From contig CAVPDC010000019.1 in the NCBI GenBank assembly GCA_963702595.1, forward strand, positions 44,104 through 108,103: a stretch of 64,000 bases of DNA. Reading direction: 5' to 3'. The notes beneath the pieces were generated by a model that worked only from the letters and a program-made list of their open reading frames with translations, had not been told where the DNA came from and searched no databases. This document shows, in pieces, positions 25,078 through 33,881 of the stretch (position 1 is the first letter of the stretch; each line of letters begins with the position of its first letter). This DNA comes from JALORV01 sp963702595 (lineage in GTDB: Bacteria; Pseudomonadota; Gammaproteobacteria; Burkholderiales; Burkholderiaceae_F). The position numbers and the translations under genes are program-made.

Positions 25078-25551
25078 ATGAAGGGACGTTTGCGAACAAC
25101 CGCTGCGGTGGTGGTCGGAACCTTGTTCTTCGTGGCGACGCCGATTGTTGCGCTGGCCCAGTCAACGACAGCGGCGGGCACCACGGCGACCTCGGGACAG
25201 ATCAAGACTGTCTATCACATGACTAATGGTCTCGAGGAAGCTTCGCGAGGTCTCGGCAATATCCGTAACCACCTGGCGGCGGATCCGACAGCGAAGATCA
25301 CGGTTGTCACCAATGGCAACGGGATCGAGTTCCTGCTTGACGGCGCAAAGGACAAGAACGGCAATCCCTATGAAGTGATCGTCCAGGACCTGAAGAGCAA
25401 GGGCGTCGATTTTCGCGTCTGCAACAACACGCTCGTCACCCGCAAGATCGATCCCTCCAAAGTGATTCCCGATGCGGTCGTTGTTCCTTCTGGCGTCGCT
25501 GAGGCCGCGAAGCTGCAGGCCCGCGAGGGTTACGTGTACATCCGGCCCTGA
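25078..25551 (+). CDS. Periplasmic DsrE/DsrF-like protein inside the sox cluster
   Basis: 157 residues from ATG 25078 (ACGGAGAG upstream) with a signal peptide of about 28 residues ending ALA. The mature part has the DsrE fold pattern (YHMTNG, KITVVTNGNGIEFLL) and one Cys, C115, in DFRVCNNTL, the position of the sulfur-binding Cys of DsrE/TusD-like sulfurtransferases. It sits between soxZ and soxA. A periplasmic role as persulfide carrier or acceptor for Sox intermediates is plausible from context but not established. Confidence 0.85.
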   Translation: MKGRLRTTAAVVVGTLFFVATPIVALAQSTTAAGTTATSGQIKTVYHMTNGLEEASRGLGNIRNHLAADPTAKITVVTNGNGIEFLLDGAKDKNGNPYEVIVQDLKSKGVDFRVCNNTLVTRKIDPSKVIPDAVVVPSGVAEAAKLQAREGYVYIRP

Positions 25552-25633
25552 GCCACAGTCTGTACTGCAATAATCGAGAGCCTCCGCAGAGGGGCGAGTC
25601 GGTACCAACACTTCAGCCAGGAGGCAGCAACTC

Positions 25634-26452
25634 ATGATTAAGCAAGCAGTGGCCACGGCCGTGGCCGCGGTGACCTTGGGCCTGACATGCGCCAGTGCAC
25701 TGGCCCAGGGCAGCGCAGCGGAAGGCATCGCGCGTTATCGCGAGATGCTGCAGGATGGCAATCCCGCCGAGCTCACCGTCGCGCGCGGCGAGGATCTCTG
25801 GAAGACCAAGCGCGGGCCGAAAAACGTGTCGCTGGAGCAGTGCGACCTCGGGCTCGGCGCCGGCGTCATCAAGGGTGCGTACGCTCAGTTGCCGCGCTAC
25901 TTTCCCGATGCTGACCAGGTGATGGACTTCGAATCTCGCATTGTCTGGTGCATGGTCAACCTGCAGGGCATGGACCGGGCCGCCGTCATCAAGAGCCCGT
26001 ACTCGGGTGCGGGCCAACGGCAGACCGACATCGAGGCGCTGGCTGCTTTCGGGGCCGAAATGTCGCGCGGTATGCCGGTCAACATTTCGCAGAGTCATCC
26101 AAAGGAGAAGGCGTCGTTCGATCGCGGCAAGCAGGCGTTCTACATGCGCGGCGGCCCCTACGACTTCTCATGCGCCACGTGCCACGGTGTCACCGGTCAG
26201 CGCATCCGCCTGCAGGACCTTCCGAACATCTCCAGCAACAAGCCGGATGCCGATCGCGCGTTCACGACCTGGCCGGCCTACCGCGTGTCGCAAGGCGCGC
26301 TGCGGTCGATGCAGTGGCGTTTGTATGACTGCTTCCGCCAGCAACGCTGGCCCGAGCTGGTGTTCCTGTCTCCGACCTCGATCGACCTGATCACCTTCCT
26401 TGGCGTCAACGCCAACGGCGCGAAGATGGACGCGCCGGCCATCAAGCGCTAA
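25634..26452 (+). CDS. soxA: SoxA, L-cysteine S-thiosulfotransferase subunit
   Basis: 272 residues, signal peptide 1-25 (ALAQ). With SoxX it couples thiosulfate to SoxY-Cys153. A single heme c motif CATCH at 180-184; the N-terminal domain has lost its CxxCH but keeps C70 and C106, which probably form a disulfide, making this a mono-heme SoxA. Active-site Cys C233 (YDCFRQQRWPE), which becomes the persulfide heme ligand. ATG 25634 follows CAGGAGG. soxX begins 10 bases downstream. Confidence 0.95.
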   Translation: MIKQAVATAVAAVTLGLTCASALAQGSAAEGIARYREMLQDGNPAELTVARGEDLWKTKRGPKNVSLEQCDLGLGAGVIKGAYAQLPRYFPDADQVMDFESRIVWCMVNLQGMDRAAVIKSPYSGAGQRQTDIEALAAFGAEMSRGMPVNISQSHPKEKASFDRGKQAFYMRGGPYDFSCATCHGVTGQRIRLQDLPNISSNKPDADRAFTTWPAYRVSQGALRSMQWRLYDCFRQQRWPELVFLSPTSIDLITFLGVNANGAKMDAPAIKR

Positions 26453-26462
26453 GGAGCCGACG

Positions 26463-27080
26463 ATGAAGAAGAAAGTCATTTTCTCGATCACCGGCCTCGC
26501 GGTTTTGGCCGGCTGCGCCACCTACGTGGCGCCGACCAAGGAAGAGTCGGTCCAGGCGGTCAAGTCCTCATTCAAGGAACGCGGCCCCGCCAAGCTCGAC
26601 CGGCTCAACCAGACCGAGATCCAGGCCGTGTGTTCCGACGCCCAGATGATGGGCAAGGAAGTACCCAAGGCCGAACGCGAGGCGCTCGAGAAGAAGGTCC
26701 TGGCCACAATCAAGTATCCGGCGGACGGCAAGTTCCTCGGCGATTACAAGCAGGGCGAGCGCATCGCGCAGTCCGGCGTGGGCCTGCAGTGGAGCGATGG
26801 ACCCACGACGGTCAACGGCGGCAACTGCTATGCCTGCCACCAGATGACGGAGGCGGAAGTTTCGTTCGGCAACATCGGCCCGTCACTCAAGGGTTACGGC
26901 AAGCTGCGCGGTTATAACGAGGCGACACTCAAGTACACGTGGGGCAAGCTCTGGAACACGCACGCTTTCAACCTGTGTTCCCAGATGCCGCGTTACGGTG
27001 ACGCCGGCATCCTGAGCGAAGCGCAGATCAAGGATGTGATGGCGCTGCTGCTGGATCCGAACTCTCCGGTCAACAAGTAG
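26463..27080 (+). CDS. soxX: SoxX, cytochrome c subunit of the SoxAX complex
   Basis: 205 residues. The leader ends in a lipobox-like LAGC (Cys18 region), so it may be membrane-anchored, unusual for a soluble SoxX. Heme motif CYACH at 122-126, Met ligand in SQMPRYGD. A helical insertion of about 70 residues precedes the heme domain, making it a long-type SoxX. The Shine-Dalgarno AAGGAG overlaps the end of soxA. Confidence 0.93.
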   Translation: MKKKVIFSITGLAVLAGCATYVAPTKEESVQAVKSSFKERGPAKLDRLNQTEIQAVCSDAQMMGKEVPKAEREALEKKVLATIKYPADGKFLGDYKQGERIAQSGVGLQWSDGPTTVNGGNCYACHQMTEAEVSFGNIGPSLKGYGKLRGYNEATLKYTWGKLWNTHAFNLCSQMPRYGDAGILSEAQIKDVMALLLDPNSPVNK

Positions 27081-27099
27081 GTCTGCCTCTGCCGTTTCG

Positions 27100-27128
27100 C
27101 GCGGCCGCCTCGGGCGGCCGCGCTTTCT
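27100..27128 (+). terminator. GC-rich hairpin after soxX
   Basis: GCGCGGCCGCC (27100-27110) and GGCGGCCGCGC (27114-27124) form an 11-bp stem with a 3-base loop, followed by TTTCTC. It lies between soxX and the thioredoxin gene, so it may attenuate transcription and divide the cluster into soxCDYZ-AX and trx-soxB parts. Confidence 0.6.
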
Positions 27129-27141
27129 CCCCGCCTCCCCC

Positions 27142-27627
27142 ATGCAACGACGCGCCGCCCTGACCACGCTGGCCGCTGCCTTCGCAAGCGCCGTCGTCGG
27201 TGCGCGCGCGGATGAGCGGGCGCCGATCCGCTGGAGCGACATCGCGCTGGTAGACGGCCGCACGCTGAAAGCCAAGGAGCTGAACGGGCGGCCCGTTGTC
27301 GTCGAGTTCTGGGCCAGCTGGTGCCCGTTTTGTGCCAAGCAGAACCCGTTCATCGAGAGGCTGCACCGCGAGGCCGGCGATTCGTTGCGCGTACTGACCT
27401 TCACGATCGACAAGACCGAGCAGGCGGCACGCGACTACCTCACGAAGCACGGTTACACATTTCCGGCCGCGATGGCCGGCGTGCAATCCGACGCGTGGTT
27501 CGGCAAGCGTCGCGGCCTGCCGGTGGTCCACGTGGTGGACGCACGCGGTCGCGTGGTGTTCACCGAAGTTGGCGAGATGTTCGAGGAAGACGTCGCCGCG
27601 CTGATGCGGTTCGCGGCGAAGTCCTAG
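27142..27627 (+). CDS. SoxW-like periplasmic thioredoxin (TlpA family)
   Basis: 161 residues with a short leader (signal about 1-23). Thioredoxin fold with WASWCPFC: redox pair C61/C64. Family members in sox clusters keep SoxY-Cys or other Sox thiols reduced. Located between soxX and soxB; the start ATG at 27142 has no clear Shine-Dalgarno because it follows the hairpin closely. Confidence 0.85.
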   Translation: MQRRAALTTLAAAFASAVVGARADERAPIRWSDIALVDGRTLKAKELNGRPVVVEFWASWCPFCAKQNPFIERLHREAGDSLRVLTFTIDKTEQAARDYLTKHGYTFPAAMAGVQSDAWFGKRRGLPVVHVVDARGRVVFTEVGEMFEEDVAALMRFAAKS

Positions 27628-27668
27628 CAAAAAAAGAAAATTACGAGGTTCGGGAGGAAGCAAAAGCC

Positions 27669-29387
27669 ATGTCGATGGATCGCCGTGAATTCCTGCAGGT
27701 GCTGGCCGTGGCGGCCGCCGCCGGCATGCCCGTCGCGTCGCGCGACGCCCTCGCGGCCGCGCCCGCCAGCGCCAAGATGTACGAGCTGCCGCGCTTCGGC
27801 AATGTGCACCTGCTGCATTTCACGGACTGCCACGCGCAGCTGCTTCCGATCTACTTCCGCGAGCCGAGCGTCAATCTCGGCATTGGCGAGGCGAAGGGGC
27901 AGCCGCCGCACCTGGTCGGCGAGCACCTGCTCAAGCACTTCAAGATCGCGCGCAACACCCCGGAGGCGCATGCCTTCACCTACCTCGACTTCGTCGAGGC
28001 GGCGAAGATCTATGGCAAGGTCGGCGGCTTTGCCCACCTCTCGACGCTGGTGAAGCGCCTCAAGGCGGGCCGCCCGGGGGCGCTGCTGCTGGACGGCGGC
28101 GACACCTGGCAGGGCTCAGCGACTTCGCTGTGGACCAATGCGCAGGATATGGTCGATGCCTGCAAGCTGCTCGGCGTCGATGTCATGACCGCGCACTGGG
28201 AAATGACCTACGGCCAGAAGCGCGTGCAGGAGATCGTCGAGAAGGACTTCAAGGGCAAGATCGACTTCGTTGCCCAGAACATCAAGACGACCGACTTCGG
28301 CGACCAGGTGTTTCCGCCCTACACGCTGAAGGAAATGAGCGGCGTGAAGGTCGCGGTCATCGGCCAGGCGTTTCCGTACACGCCAATCGCGAACCCGCGC
28401 TACTTCGTCCCGGAATGGAGCTTCGGCATCCAGGACGAGAACATGCAGAAGATGGTCGACGAGGCGCGCGGCAAGGGTGCGCAAGTCGTCGTCGTTCTGT
28501 CGCACAACGGCATGGACGTCGACCTCAAGATGGCCTCACGGGTCCGCGGCATCGACGCGATCCTCGGTGGACATACGCACGACGGCGTGCCTCAGCCCTC
28601 GCTCGTGAAGAACGCCGGCGGCACGACGCTGGTGACCAATGCAGGCAGCAACGGCAAGTTCCTTGCGGTGCTGGACTTCGACGTCAAGGGCGGCAAGCCG
28701 GTCGACTTCCGCTACAAGCTGCTGCCGGTGTTTTCCAACCTGCTGCCCGCCGACCCCGAGATGACGACGTTCATCCAGAAAGTGCGCGCGCCGTACGAGG
28801 GCAAGCTCGGCGAGAAGCTCGCGACGACCGAAGGCCTGCTTTACCGCCGCGGCAACTTCAACGGCACGTTCGATCAGCTCATCCTGGACGCGATGCTGGC
28901 GGTGAAGGGCGCGGAGATCGGTTTCTCGCCCGGCTTTCGCTGGGGTACGAGCCTTCTGCCCGGCCAGGCGATCCTGATGGAACACCTGATGGACCAGACC
29001 GCGGTCACCTATCCGTATTCGACGGTCACGGACATGACCGGCGAGATGATCAAGACCGTGCTCGAGGATGTCGCCGACAACCTGTTCAATCCCGATCCAT
29101 ATCTCCAGCAGGGCGGCGACATGGTGCGGGTTGGCGGACTGCAGTACGCGATCGACCCCGTGGGCAAAATGGGCGGTCGCATCAGCGACATGCGCCTGAA
29201 CGGCAAGCCGGTCGAGCCGGGCAAGTCCTACAAGGTCGCTGGGTGGGCGCCGGTCGCCGAAGGGGCCAAGGGCGAGCCGATCTGGGACGTGGTGGCCACC
29301 TACCTGCGCAGCCAGAAGGTCGTGAAGCCGGTGAAGCTCAACCAGCCGGCCATCAAGGGCGTCGCCGGCAACCCTGGCATCTCCTGA
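27669..29387 (+). CDS. soxB: SoxB, sulfate thiohydrolase
   Basis: Dimanganese enzyme that hydrolyses sulfate from SoxY-S-sulfonate. 572 residues from ATG 27669, with GGGAGGA upstream. Tat leader DRREFLQ. Metal-ligand motifs of the metallophosphatase/5'-nucleotidase fold: DCH (D53/H55), GGDTWQGS near 142, GHTHDG near 302; the C-terminal 5'-nucleotidase domain is complete. Marker gene for the Kelly-Friedrich Sox pathway. Confidence 0.97.
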   Translation: MSMDRREFLQVLAVAAAAGMPVASRDALAAAPASAKMYELPRFGNVHLLHFTDCHAQLLPIYFREPSVNLGIGEAKGQPPHLVGEHLLKHFKIARNTPEAHAFTYLDFVEAAKIYGKVGGFAHLSTLVKRLKAGRPGALLLDGGDTWQGSATSLWTNAQDMVDACKLLGVDVMTAHWEMTYGQKRVQEIVEKDFKGKIDFVAQNIKTTDFGDQVFPPYTLKEMSGVKVAVIGQAFPYTPIANPRYFVPEWSFGIQDENMQKMVDEARGKGAQVVVVLSHNGMDVDLKMASRVRGIDAILGGHTHDGVPQPSLVKNAGGTTLVTNAGSNGKFLAVLDFDVKGGKPVDFRYKLLPVFSNLLPADPEMTTFIQKVRAPYEGKLGEKLATTEGLLYRRGNFNGTFDQLILDAMLAVKGAEIGFSPGFRWGTSLLPGQAILMEHLMDQTAVTYPYSTVTDMTGEMIKTVLEDVADNLFNPDPYLQQGGDMVRVGGLQYAIDPVGKMGGRISDMRLNGKPVEPGKSYKVAGWAPVAEGAKGEPIWDVVATYLRSQKVVKPVKLNQPAIKGVAGNPGIS

Positions 29388-29397
29388 CGGGGCGCGG

Positions 29398-29883
29398 ATG
29401 CGCCGCCGCGCCGCGCTTGCGGCCGTCTCGTTGCTGCTGCTCGCCCCGCGGGTACTGGCGTCGGATGACGCACTGCTGCCTGCCGTGGACGACCTGCAGG
29501 CGCTGGCTGCCCAGAGCGCGCGGGCGGGCATTCCGATCATCATTCTCTTCACCACGCCCGGTTGCCCGTTCTGCCAGGAGGCGCGACAGAACTACCTGGT
29601 ACCCCGGCTTGCCGAGCAGCAGCGCCGCAGCAAGCCTGAATACCTGCTGCGTGAGGTCGATATCACGAGCCGTCGATCGGTGGGCGCGATCGACGGCCGC
29701 GCATTCACCGAAGCCCAGCTGGCGGAGCGCTACGGAATCCATTTCGCGCCGGTCCTGAGGGCCTTTGATTCGCGCTGGCGGCCGCTGGGCGAACCGCTGG
29801 TGGGCCTGGACCGCGCGGGTTTCTACGAGAGCTACGTCGAGCGGCTGATCAGCGAAGCACGCCAGTCGAAAGCGGCCCGCTGA
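29398..29883 (+). CDS. SoxS-like periplasmic thioredoxin-fold protein
   Basis: 161 residues with a signal peptide (LLLLAPRVLAS). Redox motif GCPFC (C56/C59), the same CPFC dipeptide as the other thioredoxin of the cluster but with different surroundings (FTTPGCPFCQEARQNYL), as in SoxS, which reactivates SoxYZ by reducing Cys disulfides. Starts 10 bases after soxB. Last gene of the sox cluster. Confidence 0.85.
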   Translation: MRRRAALAAVSLLLLAPRVLASDDALLPAVDDLQALAAQSARAGIPIIILFTTPGCPFCQEARQNYLVPRLAEQQRRSKPEYLLREVDITSRRSVGAIDGRAFTEAQLAERYGIHFAPVLRAFDSRWRPLGEPLVGLDRAGFYESYVERLISEARQSKAAR

Positions 29884-29979
29884 AGACCGTGCCCGACCGC
29901 CTGTCGCGGCGTCGTGGCAGCGCCGGCCTGCGGGGCGGTTCCTGCGCTAACGTAGTGGCCTGTGCGCAAGGAGTCGGTC

Positions 29980-30465
29980 ATGCGATGGATGCTCTGGGCC
30001 TTGGGACTTGCCTGTCTGCCTGCAAGCTCGTTTGCGCAGCTCGCGGTGAAGGAGCCGACGACACTGCCGGCCGTCTCCCAGTTCGTCATGGGAACGCGCC
30101 TGGGCTACATCACTTGCAGTGACAAATACAAGGCATACCTCGAGAAGCTCGAGCTCTATTCCCTCGTCAACGAGGGTCAGCGCGAGCCGAAAGGCACGCC
30201 CCCCACGGACAGTGAAGTGGCGGACTGCGTGCACCAGACAGCACTGCGCGGCAGCGGACTCTACAAGGAGGCCCTGAAGAGCGCGACTACGCCGAAGGCG
30301 AAGGCCGCATTCGGCGAATACATGGTCGCGTGGGACGCCTCGCTGAAAGGCATTCGCAAGCCGCAGCGCGAAACGGTGCAGCAGTACCGTGTGCGGCACA
30401 AGCAGGTGGAAGAGCGCCTCAATGCCCTGCAGGCACGTCTCGAGCAAGCGTCGCCGAGTGGCTAG
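29980..30465 (+). CDS. Small secreted protein of unknown function
   Basis: 161 residues from ATG 29980, preceded by AAGGAG; GTG 29962 is rejected on that ground. Clear Sec leader (WMLWALGLACLPASSFA). The mature protein is helical and charged with two Cys (YITCSDK and VADCVHQ) that could form a disulfide. No motif recognised. About 97 bases after the last sox gene, so it may or may not belong to that operon. Confidence 0.7.
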   Translation: MRWMLWALGLACLPASSFAQLAVKEPTTLPAVSQFVMGTRLGYITCSDKYKAYLEKLELYSLVNEGQREPKGTPPTDSEVADCVHQTALRGSGLYKEALKSATTPKAKAAFGEYMVAWDASLKGIRKPQRETVQQYRVRHKQVEERLNALQARLEQASPSG

Positions 30466-30523
30466 AGGCGATGCTCGAGCAGTGCCTCCGCGGCGCAGCC
30501 AGCAGCGTCCTTAACCCGGATCC

Positions 30524-31565
30524 TTACCCTGCGCGCGGCTTGCGGCCCGCCAGGAACGCGTCGAAGGCCGCAACGAACTCGCCTGGCACTTCAAAGTGCG
30601 GCAGCGCACCGGTCGGAAAGACACTGGACCGCCAGTTCGGGCGGGCAGCGACGATCGAAGCGCCCCGGTAGTCGGTGAAGTCGCCGCGCACGCCATGCGA
30701 CATCCACACTGCGCAGCGCCAGCCTCTCGTAGACGGAATGAATGTCGGCGCTGAACAACCCGCCGGACAGGAAGTACAGCGGAGCGTGTTCCGCTCCGGG
30801 CTGGCGCGTGGTGAGCACGTCGTATTCCCAGAGGGCTTCGTCGATCGTCGACGCACCCCATGTGCGTTGCAGGAAGTAGCGGATCACGCCCGGACGCGTG
30901 AGCCCGCGGAACAGCGCGCCGCCCCAGCCGGGACCGCGCAGCGCCCGCAATAGCCACGGCCTCGCCAGCGTGCTCCCGGGCGCGCCGCGGCGGACGCGCT
31001 GGCCGCTGAATCCCGTCGGACTCACCAGCGCCAGCGTGCGGAAAGCGTCGGGAGCCTCGGTCGCCGCGCGGGCCAGGAACTCGCATGACAGGGACAGCGC
31101 CAGCGCGTCGACCGGCTGGCGGCCACAGCGCGACGCGAGCTGTTCCGTCGCGGCGTGAATGGCATCGGTCATCAGGCGCGGCGTGTAGATCCGGTCGCTG
31201 CGGTCGGAAAACCCATAGCCGGGAAGGTCGATCGAAAGAACCGTCCGTGTGGCGCGGTAGTGCTCGTGCAGCGGCCGCACTTCGGCCGCCGACGCGGCCG
31301 CGTTCACGCTGTGCACGAGCAGCAACGGCGGCCCGTCGCCGGCCACGTAGGCGCTCAGCGCGCCAGCGCCGCTGGCGAACTGGATGCGATCGCCGCTGAC
31401 GGCAGGCGGGAGGGGTGGGGTTTTCAAGGTGGTCTCGCGGCGGCCGGGGTCGACCGTTGGTGACTCGAAGTGTGTCACGGCACGAGATACACCTCCGTCT
31501 GACGATGCCCTTGGCGCCGAACAAAGCAGGGCATCACCGACGGCGAGCTTGTTATCGTTCGGCAT
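30524..31565 (-). pseudogene. Alpha/beta hydrolase with one frameshift
   Basis: The first part (31565 down to about 30720) has the fold start GPPLLLVHSVNA, the FxxxR-type IDLPGYGFSD strand and a nucleophile elbow LSLSCEF in place of GxSxG. At about 30715-30722 the frame ends in unrelated residues, while the -1 frame carries the natural continuation VWMSHGVRGDFTDY and a C-terminus with LPHFEVPGEFVAAF, holding the catalytic-His region. One surplus base accounts for this. Start codon uncertain: ATG 31565 or a later GTG. Divergent from the META-domain lipoprotein. Substrate unknown. Confidence 0.65.
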
Positions 31566-31624
31566 CGGTGTCGCACTCCGAGCCGTCCAGATGCCGGACA
31601 TCCCCTTCAAACTTGAGGACCTCG

Positions 31625-32404
31625 ATGAAGAACGCTTCTTCGCAGCGGGCGAGCCTGCTGCTCGCCCTGGGCCTCGCTGGCTGCTCAGCCATGCCGGCGG
31701 CCGCTGATGCGCCGGCGCTCGACGGCACGGCGTGGGTGCTGGCCGCGCTGCCGGGTCGCGCGCTGGTGGGCGGCTCGACGGCCACGTTGAGCTTTGAGGG
31801 CGGCCGGGCGCAGGGCAACGACAGCTGCAACCGCTTCGGTGTTCCGTTCACGAACCGGGGGAATGTGATTGACCTGTCGGGCCAAGGCATGTCGACGCAG
31901 ATGGCGTGTCCGCCCGAGGTGACCAAGCAAGCCGAGGCGTTCCGGGCCGCGCTCAGCGGCGCAAAGACCTACCGCGTGGTCGACGGCCAGTTGCAGCTGC
32001 TTGGTGCCGATGGCGCGGTGCTGGCCACCTTCGCAGCGCAGTCGCGGTCACTCGCCGGCACAACTTGGCAGGTGACTGGCATCAACAACGGCCGAAACGC
32101 GCTGGTCAGCCTCGTGGCGGGCTCGACCGTCACGCTGCAGTTCCTGGCCGACGGCAAGGTCGCCGGCTCTGCGGGCTGCAACCAGTACACGGCCCGCTAT
32201 GAAGCGGATGGCTCGAAGCTGCGGATCAGCGCGCCCGCGTCGACGCGCCGGATGTGTCCCGATGCGGGCGTGATGGAGCAGGAGCAGGCATTCCTCAAGG
32301 CGCTCGAAGCCGTTTCGACGATGCGTATGGAGGGCAACCGGGTCGAACTGCGCGATGCGCAAGGCGCCATGCAGGTTGTGGCCACGAAGTCGAGCGGTGC
32401 CTGA
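31625..32404 (+). CDS. Lipoprotein with two META domains (HslJ-like)
   Basis: 259 residues from ATG 31625. Lipobox LAGC close to the N-terminus, so outer-membrane lipoprotein is likely. Two tandem META repeats are visible: LDGTAWVLAAL...GNDSCNRF...STQMACPPE and LAGTTWQVTGI...GSAGCNQY...STRRMCPD, each with the paired Cys typical of HslJ/META proteins. Such proteins are tied to heat or antibiotic tolerance in enterics, but the exact function is unknown. Divergent from the hydrolase. Confidence 0.85.
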   Translation: MKNASSQRASLLLALGLAGCSAMPAAADAPALDGTAWVLAALPGRALVGGSTATLSFEGGRAQGNDSCNRFGVPFTNRGNVIDLSGQGMSTQMACPPEVTKQAEAFRAALSGAKTYRVVDGQLQLLGADGAVLATFAAQSRSLAGTTWQVTGINNGRNALVSLVAGSTVTLQFLADGKVAGSAGCNQYTARYEADGSKLRISAPASTRRMCPDAGVMEQEQAFLKALEAVSTMRMEGNRVELRDAQGAMQVVATKSSGA

Positions 32405-32502
32405 GGACGCCCGCTGGACGGTGCGCCTCGAGGCCTGCTGTTGGCACGGGCACGTCTGGAGTGTCGTCTCGATGCCGCAAACCCTATCGACGGGGGCAAG
32501 GG

Positions 32503-33231
32503 TTGAATCGCCGTGATGTCGCCGCGGCGCATTGCGAACCTGGGCCGCGCTTGCCGCTGCAAGCCTTGCTGGCCGCTGCGCTGTGCCTATTGCTGGGCGG
32601 TCAAGGGGAAGCGGCTCAGCCGCTTCCGTGCGCTGGTTCAAGTGTGGTCGTGGAGGCTGATGATCCGGCCGACCGCGAGGCAGGATGTCGTGGTGCCGAG
32701 GCGGCGGCGGGGTTCCTCGCGGCCAGCGGCCTCGACACACAGATCCCGATCCGCATCAACTTCGTCGAAAGTCTGCCGCCGAGCGCTGGTGCACTTCCGG
32801 CCGTGGGCTGCTACGTGCGGTCCGAGGACCGCATTTACGTGCTGTCATTCGCACGTTGCCAGCGTAAGAAGCTGGAACATGACGTGATCATCGATCGTCC
32901 GGTCCACGTCGGATTGGTCACGCACGAAGTGGCCCATGCCATCGTTCGTTCAGACCCGAGGGGGGCCAAGCTCGGGCTCGTCGCGCACGAGTACATCGCT
33001 TACGTGACGATGTATGCAACGATGACCCCCGACCGGCGTGGCCAGGTTCTCGCCCAGATCCCCGGCGATGGCTTCGAGTCCGAACTCCATATCAACTCAT
33101 TCATTTACGCGGTGGATCCGGTGGGGTTCGGTGCGCAGGCCTACCGCCATTACCTGAAGCCTGGAGTCGGTCGGTCATTCCTGGCAAGCGTACTCAACGG
33201 GCAGGTCGTGCTCGACGTCGAACCACGCTAG
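32503..33231 (+). CDS. Secreted HExxH (zincin-like) protein of unknown family
   Basis: 242 residues if TTG 32503 (after GGGGGCAAGG) is the start; a later TTG at 32551 is possible. Leader with hydrophobic core ALLAAALCLLLGG ending GEAAQ. The mature part contains THEVAHAIV, an HExxH zinc motif, in a helix preceded by a helical linker, and a conserved VAHEYIAY segment downstream that could supply a third ligand. Four Cys probably form disulfides. It looks like a small periplasmic metallopeptidase or an inactive relative; function not known. Confidence 0.7.
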   Translation: MNRRDVAAAHCEPGPRLPLQALLAAALCLLLGGQGEAAQPLPCAGSSVVVEADDPADREAGCRGAEAAAGFLAASGLDTQIPIRINFVESLPPSAGALPAVGCYVRSEDRIYVLSFARCQRKKLEHDVIIDRPVHVGLVTHEVAHAIVRSDPRGAKLGLVAHEYIAYVTMYATMTPDRRGQVLAQIPGDGFESELHINSFIYAVDPVGFGAQAYRHYLKPGVGRSFLASVLNGQVVLDVEPR

Positions 33232-33306
33232 CGGATGACGGACGCAGGCACGCGCGGACCGTGGCCCGCGCCATTGCGACGGCAAAACCGGCAGAATCCG
33301 CCCTTC

Positions 33307-33396
33307 GGAAGCGTGGCCGAGCGGTTTAAGGCACCGGTCTTGAAAACCGGCAACGGGGCAACCCGTTCGTGAGTTCGAATCTCACCGCTTCCGCCA
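33307..33396 (+). tRNA. tRNA-Ser(UGA)
   Basis: Acceptor strand GGAAGCG (33307) pairs with CGCTTCC before discriminator G and an encoded CCA. Anticodon arm CCGGT-CTTGAAA-ACCGG gives anticodon TGA. A long variable arm (CAACGGGGCAACCCGTTC) marks class II serine tRNA, and the T arm has GTTCGAATC. Intact; no sign of insertion at its 3' end. Confidence 0.97.
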
Positions 33397-33672
33397 AAGC
33401 CTGCGTGGGCGTTTGGCCGCGTCGTCGCGCTCTGCGCGCCAGAATGAGGCTAAGCGCGCGATGCACCACCTCTGCTTCTAGTCTTTAAGCGGCGGCCCGC
33501 GGTTGTAACCGATTGCTGAATCGTTCGAACGGTGCAATTCAGTTCAATCGCGCTGACTCTGGCTGACTTCCGCACGCGCCGCGCGAACACGGTACCCACC
33601 ACCAATGAAGGTTTGATTTAACTCGCGCTTCTCCCCGACTACATTGGCACAGTGCCTGCGCGGGGAGGGGAC

Positions 33673-33771
33673 ATGGAACGAGAAACCGATGGGATGCGAG
33701 GGATCGTTCTCGGCGTCATGGCCGGAGCCATGCTCTGGGCCTTGATGATCTACGTTGCCGTGATCCTGTAG
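33673..33771 (+). CDS. 32-residue single-pass membrane peptide
   Basis: ATG 33673 is preceded by a strong purine block GGGGAGGGG. The product starts MERETDGMRG and then has one hydrophobic helix of about 22 residues rich in Met, Ala, Val and Leu (IVLGVMAGAM...YVAVIL) up to the stop: charged N-terminus in the cytoplasm, helix in the membrane. No homology is claimed. The excellent ribosome site and the clean transmembrane composition argue for a real small protein. It stands alone between tRNA-Ser and a Cys-rich gene on the other strand. Confidence 0.65.
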   Translation: MERETDGMRGIVLGVMAGAMLWALMIYVAVIL

Positions 33772-33881
33772 GGGCACCAAGTTCAGAGGAGTCCGATCCT
33801 GCGTCGCGTCCTCTTATGGGTTCAATGAACGTCGCGCGCCCGGGCTGCGCGCGGTTCATCGCGAGCCGACTAGTGCGACTA

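Noticed and set aside
33397..33672. Attachment site at the tRNA-Ser 3' end
   Set aside because: The tRNA is complete and no repeated 3' segment or integrase is found near it.
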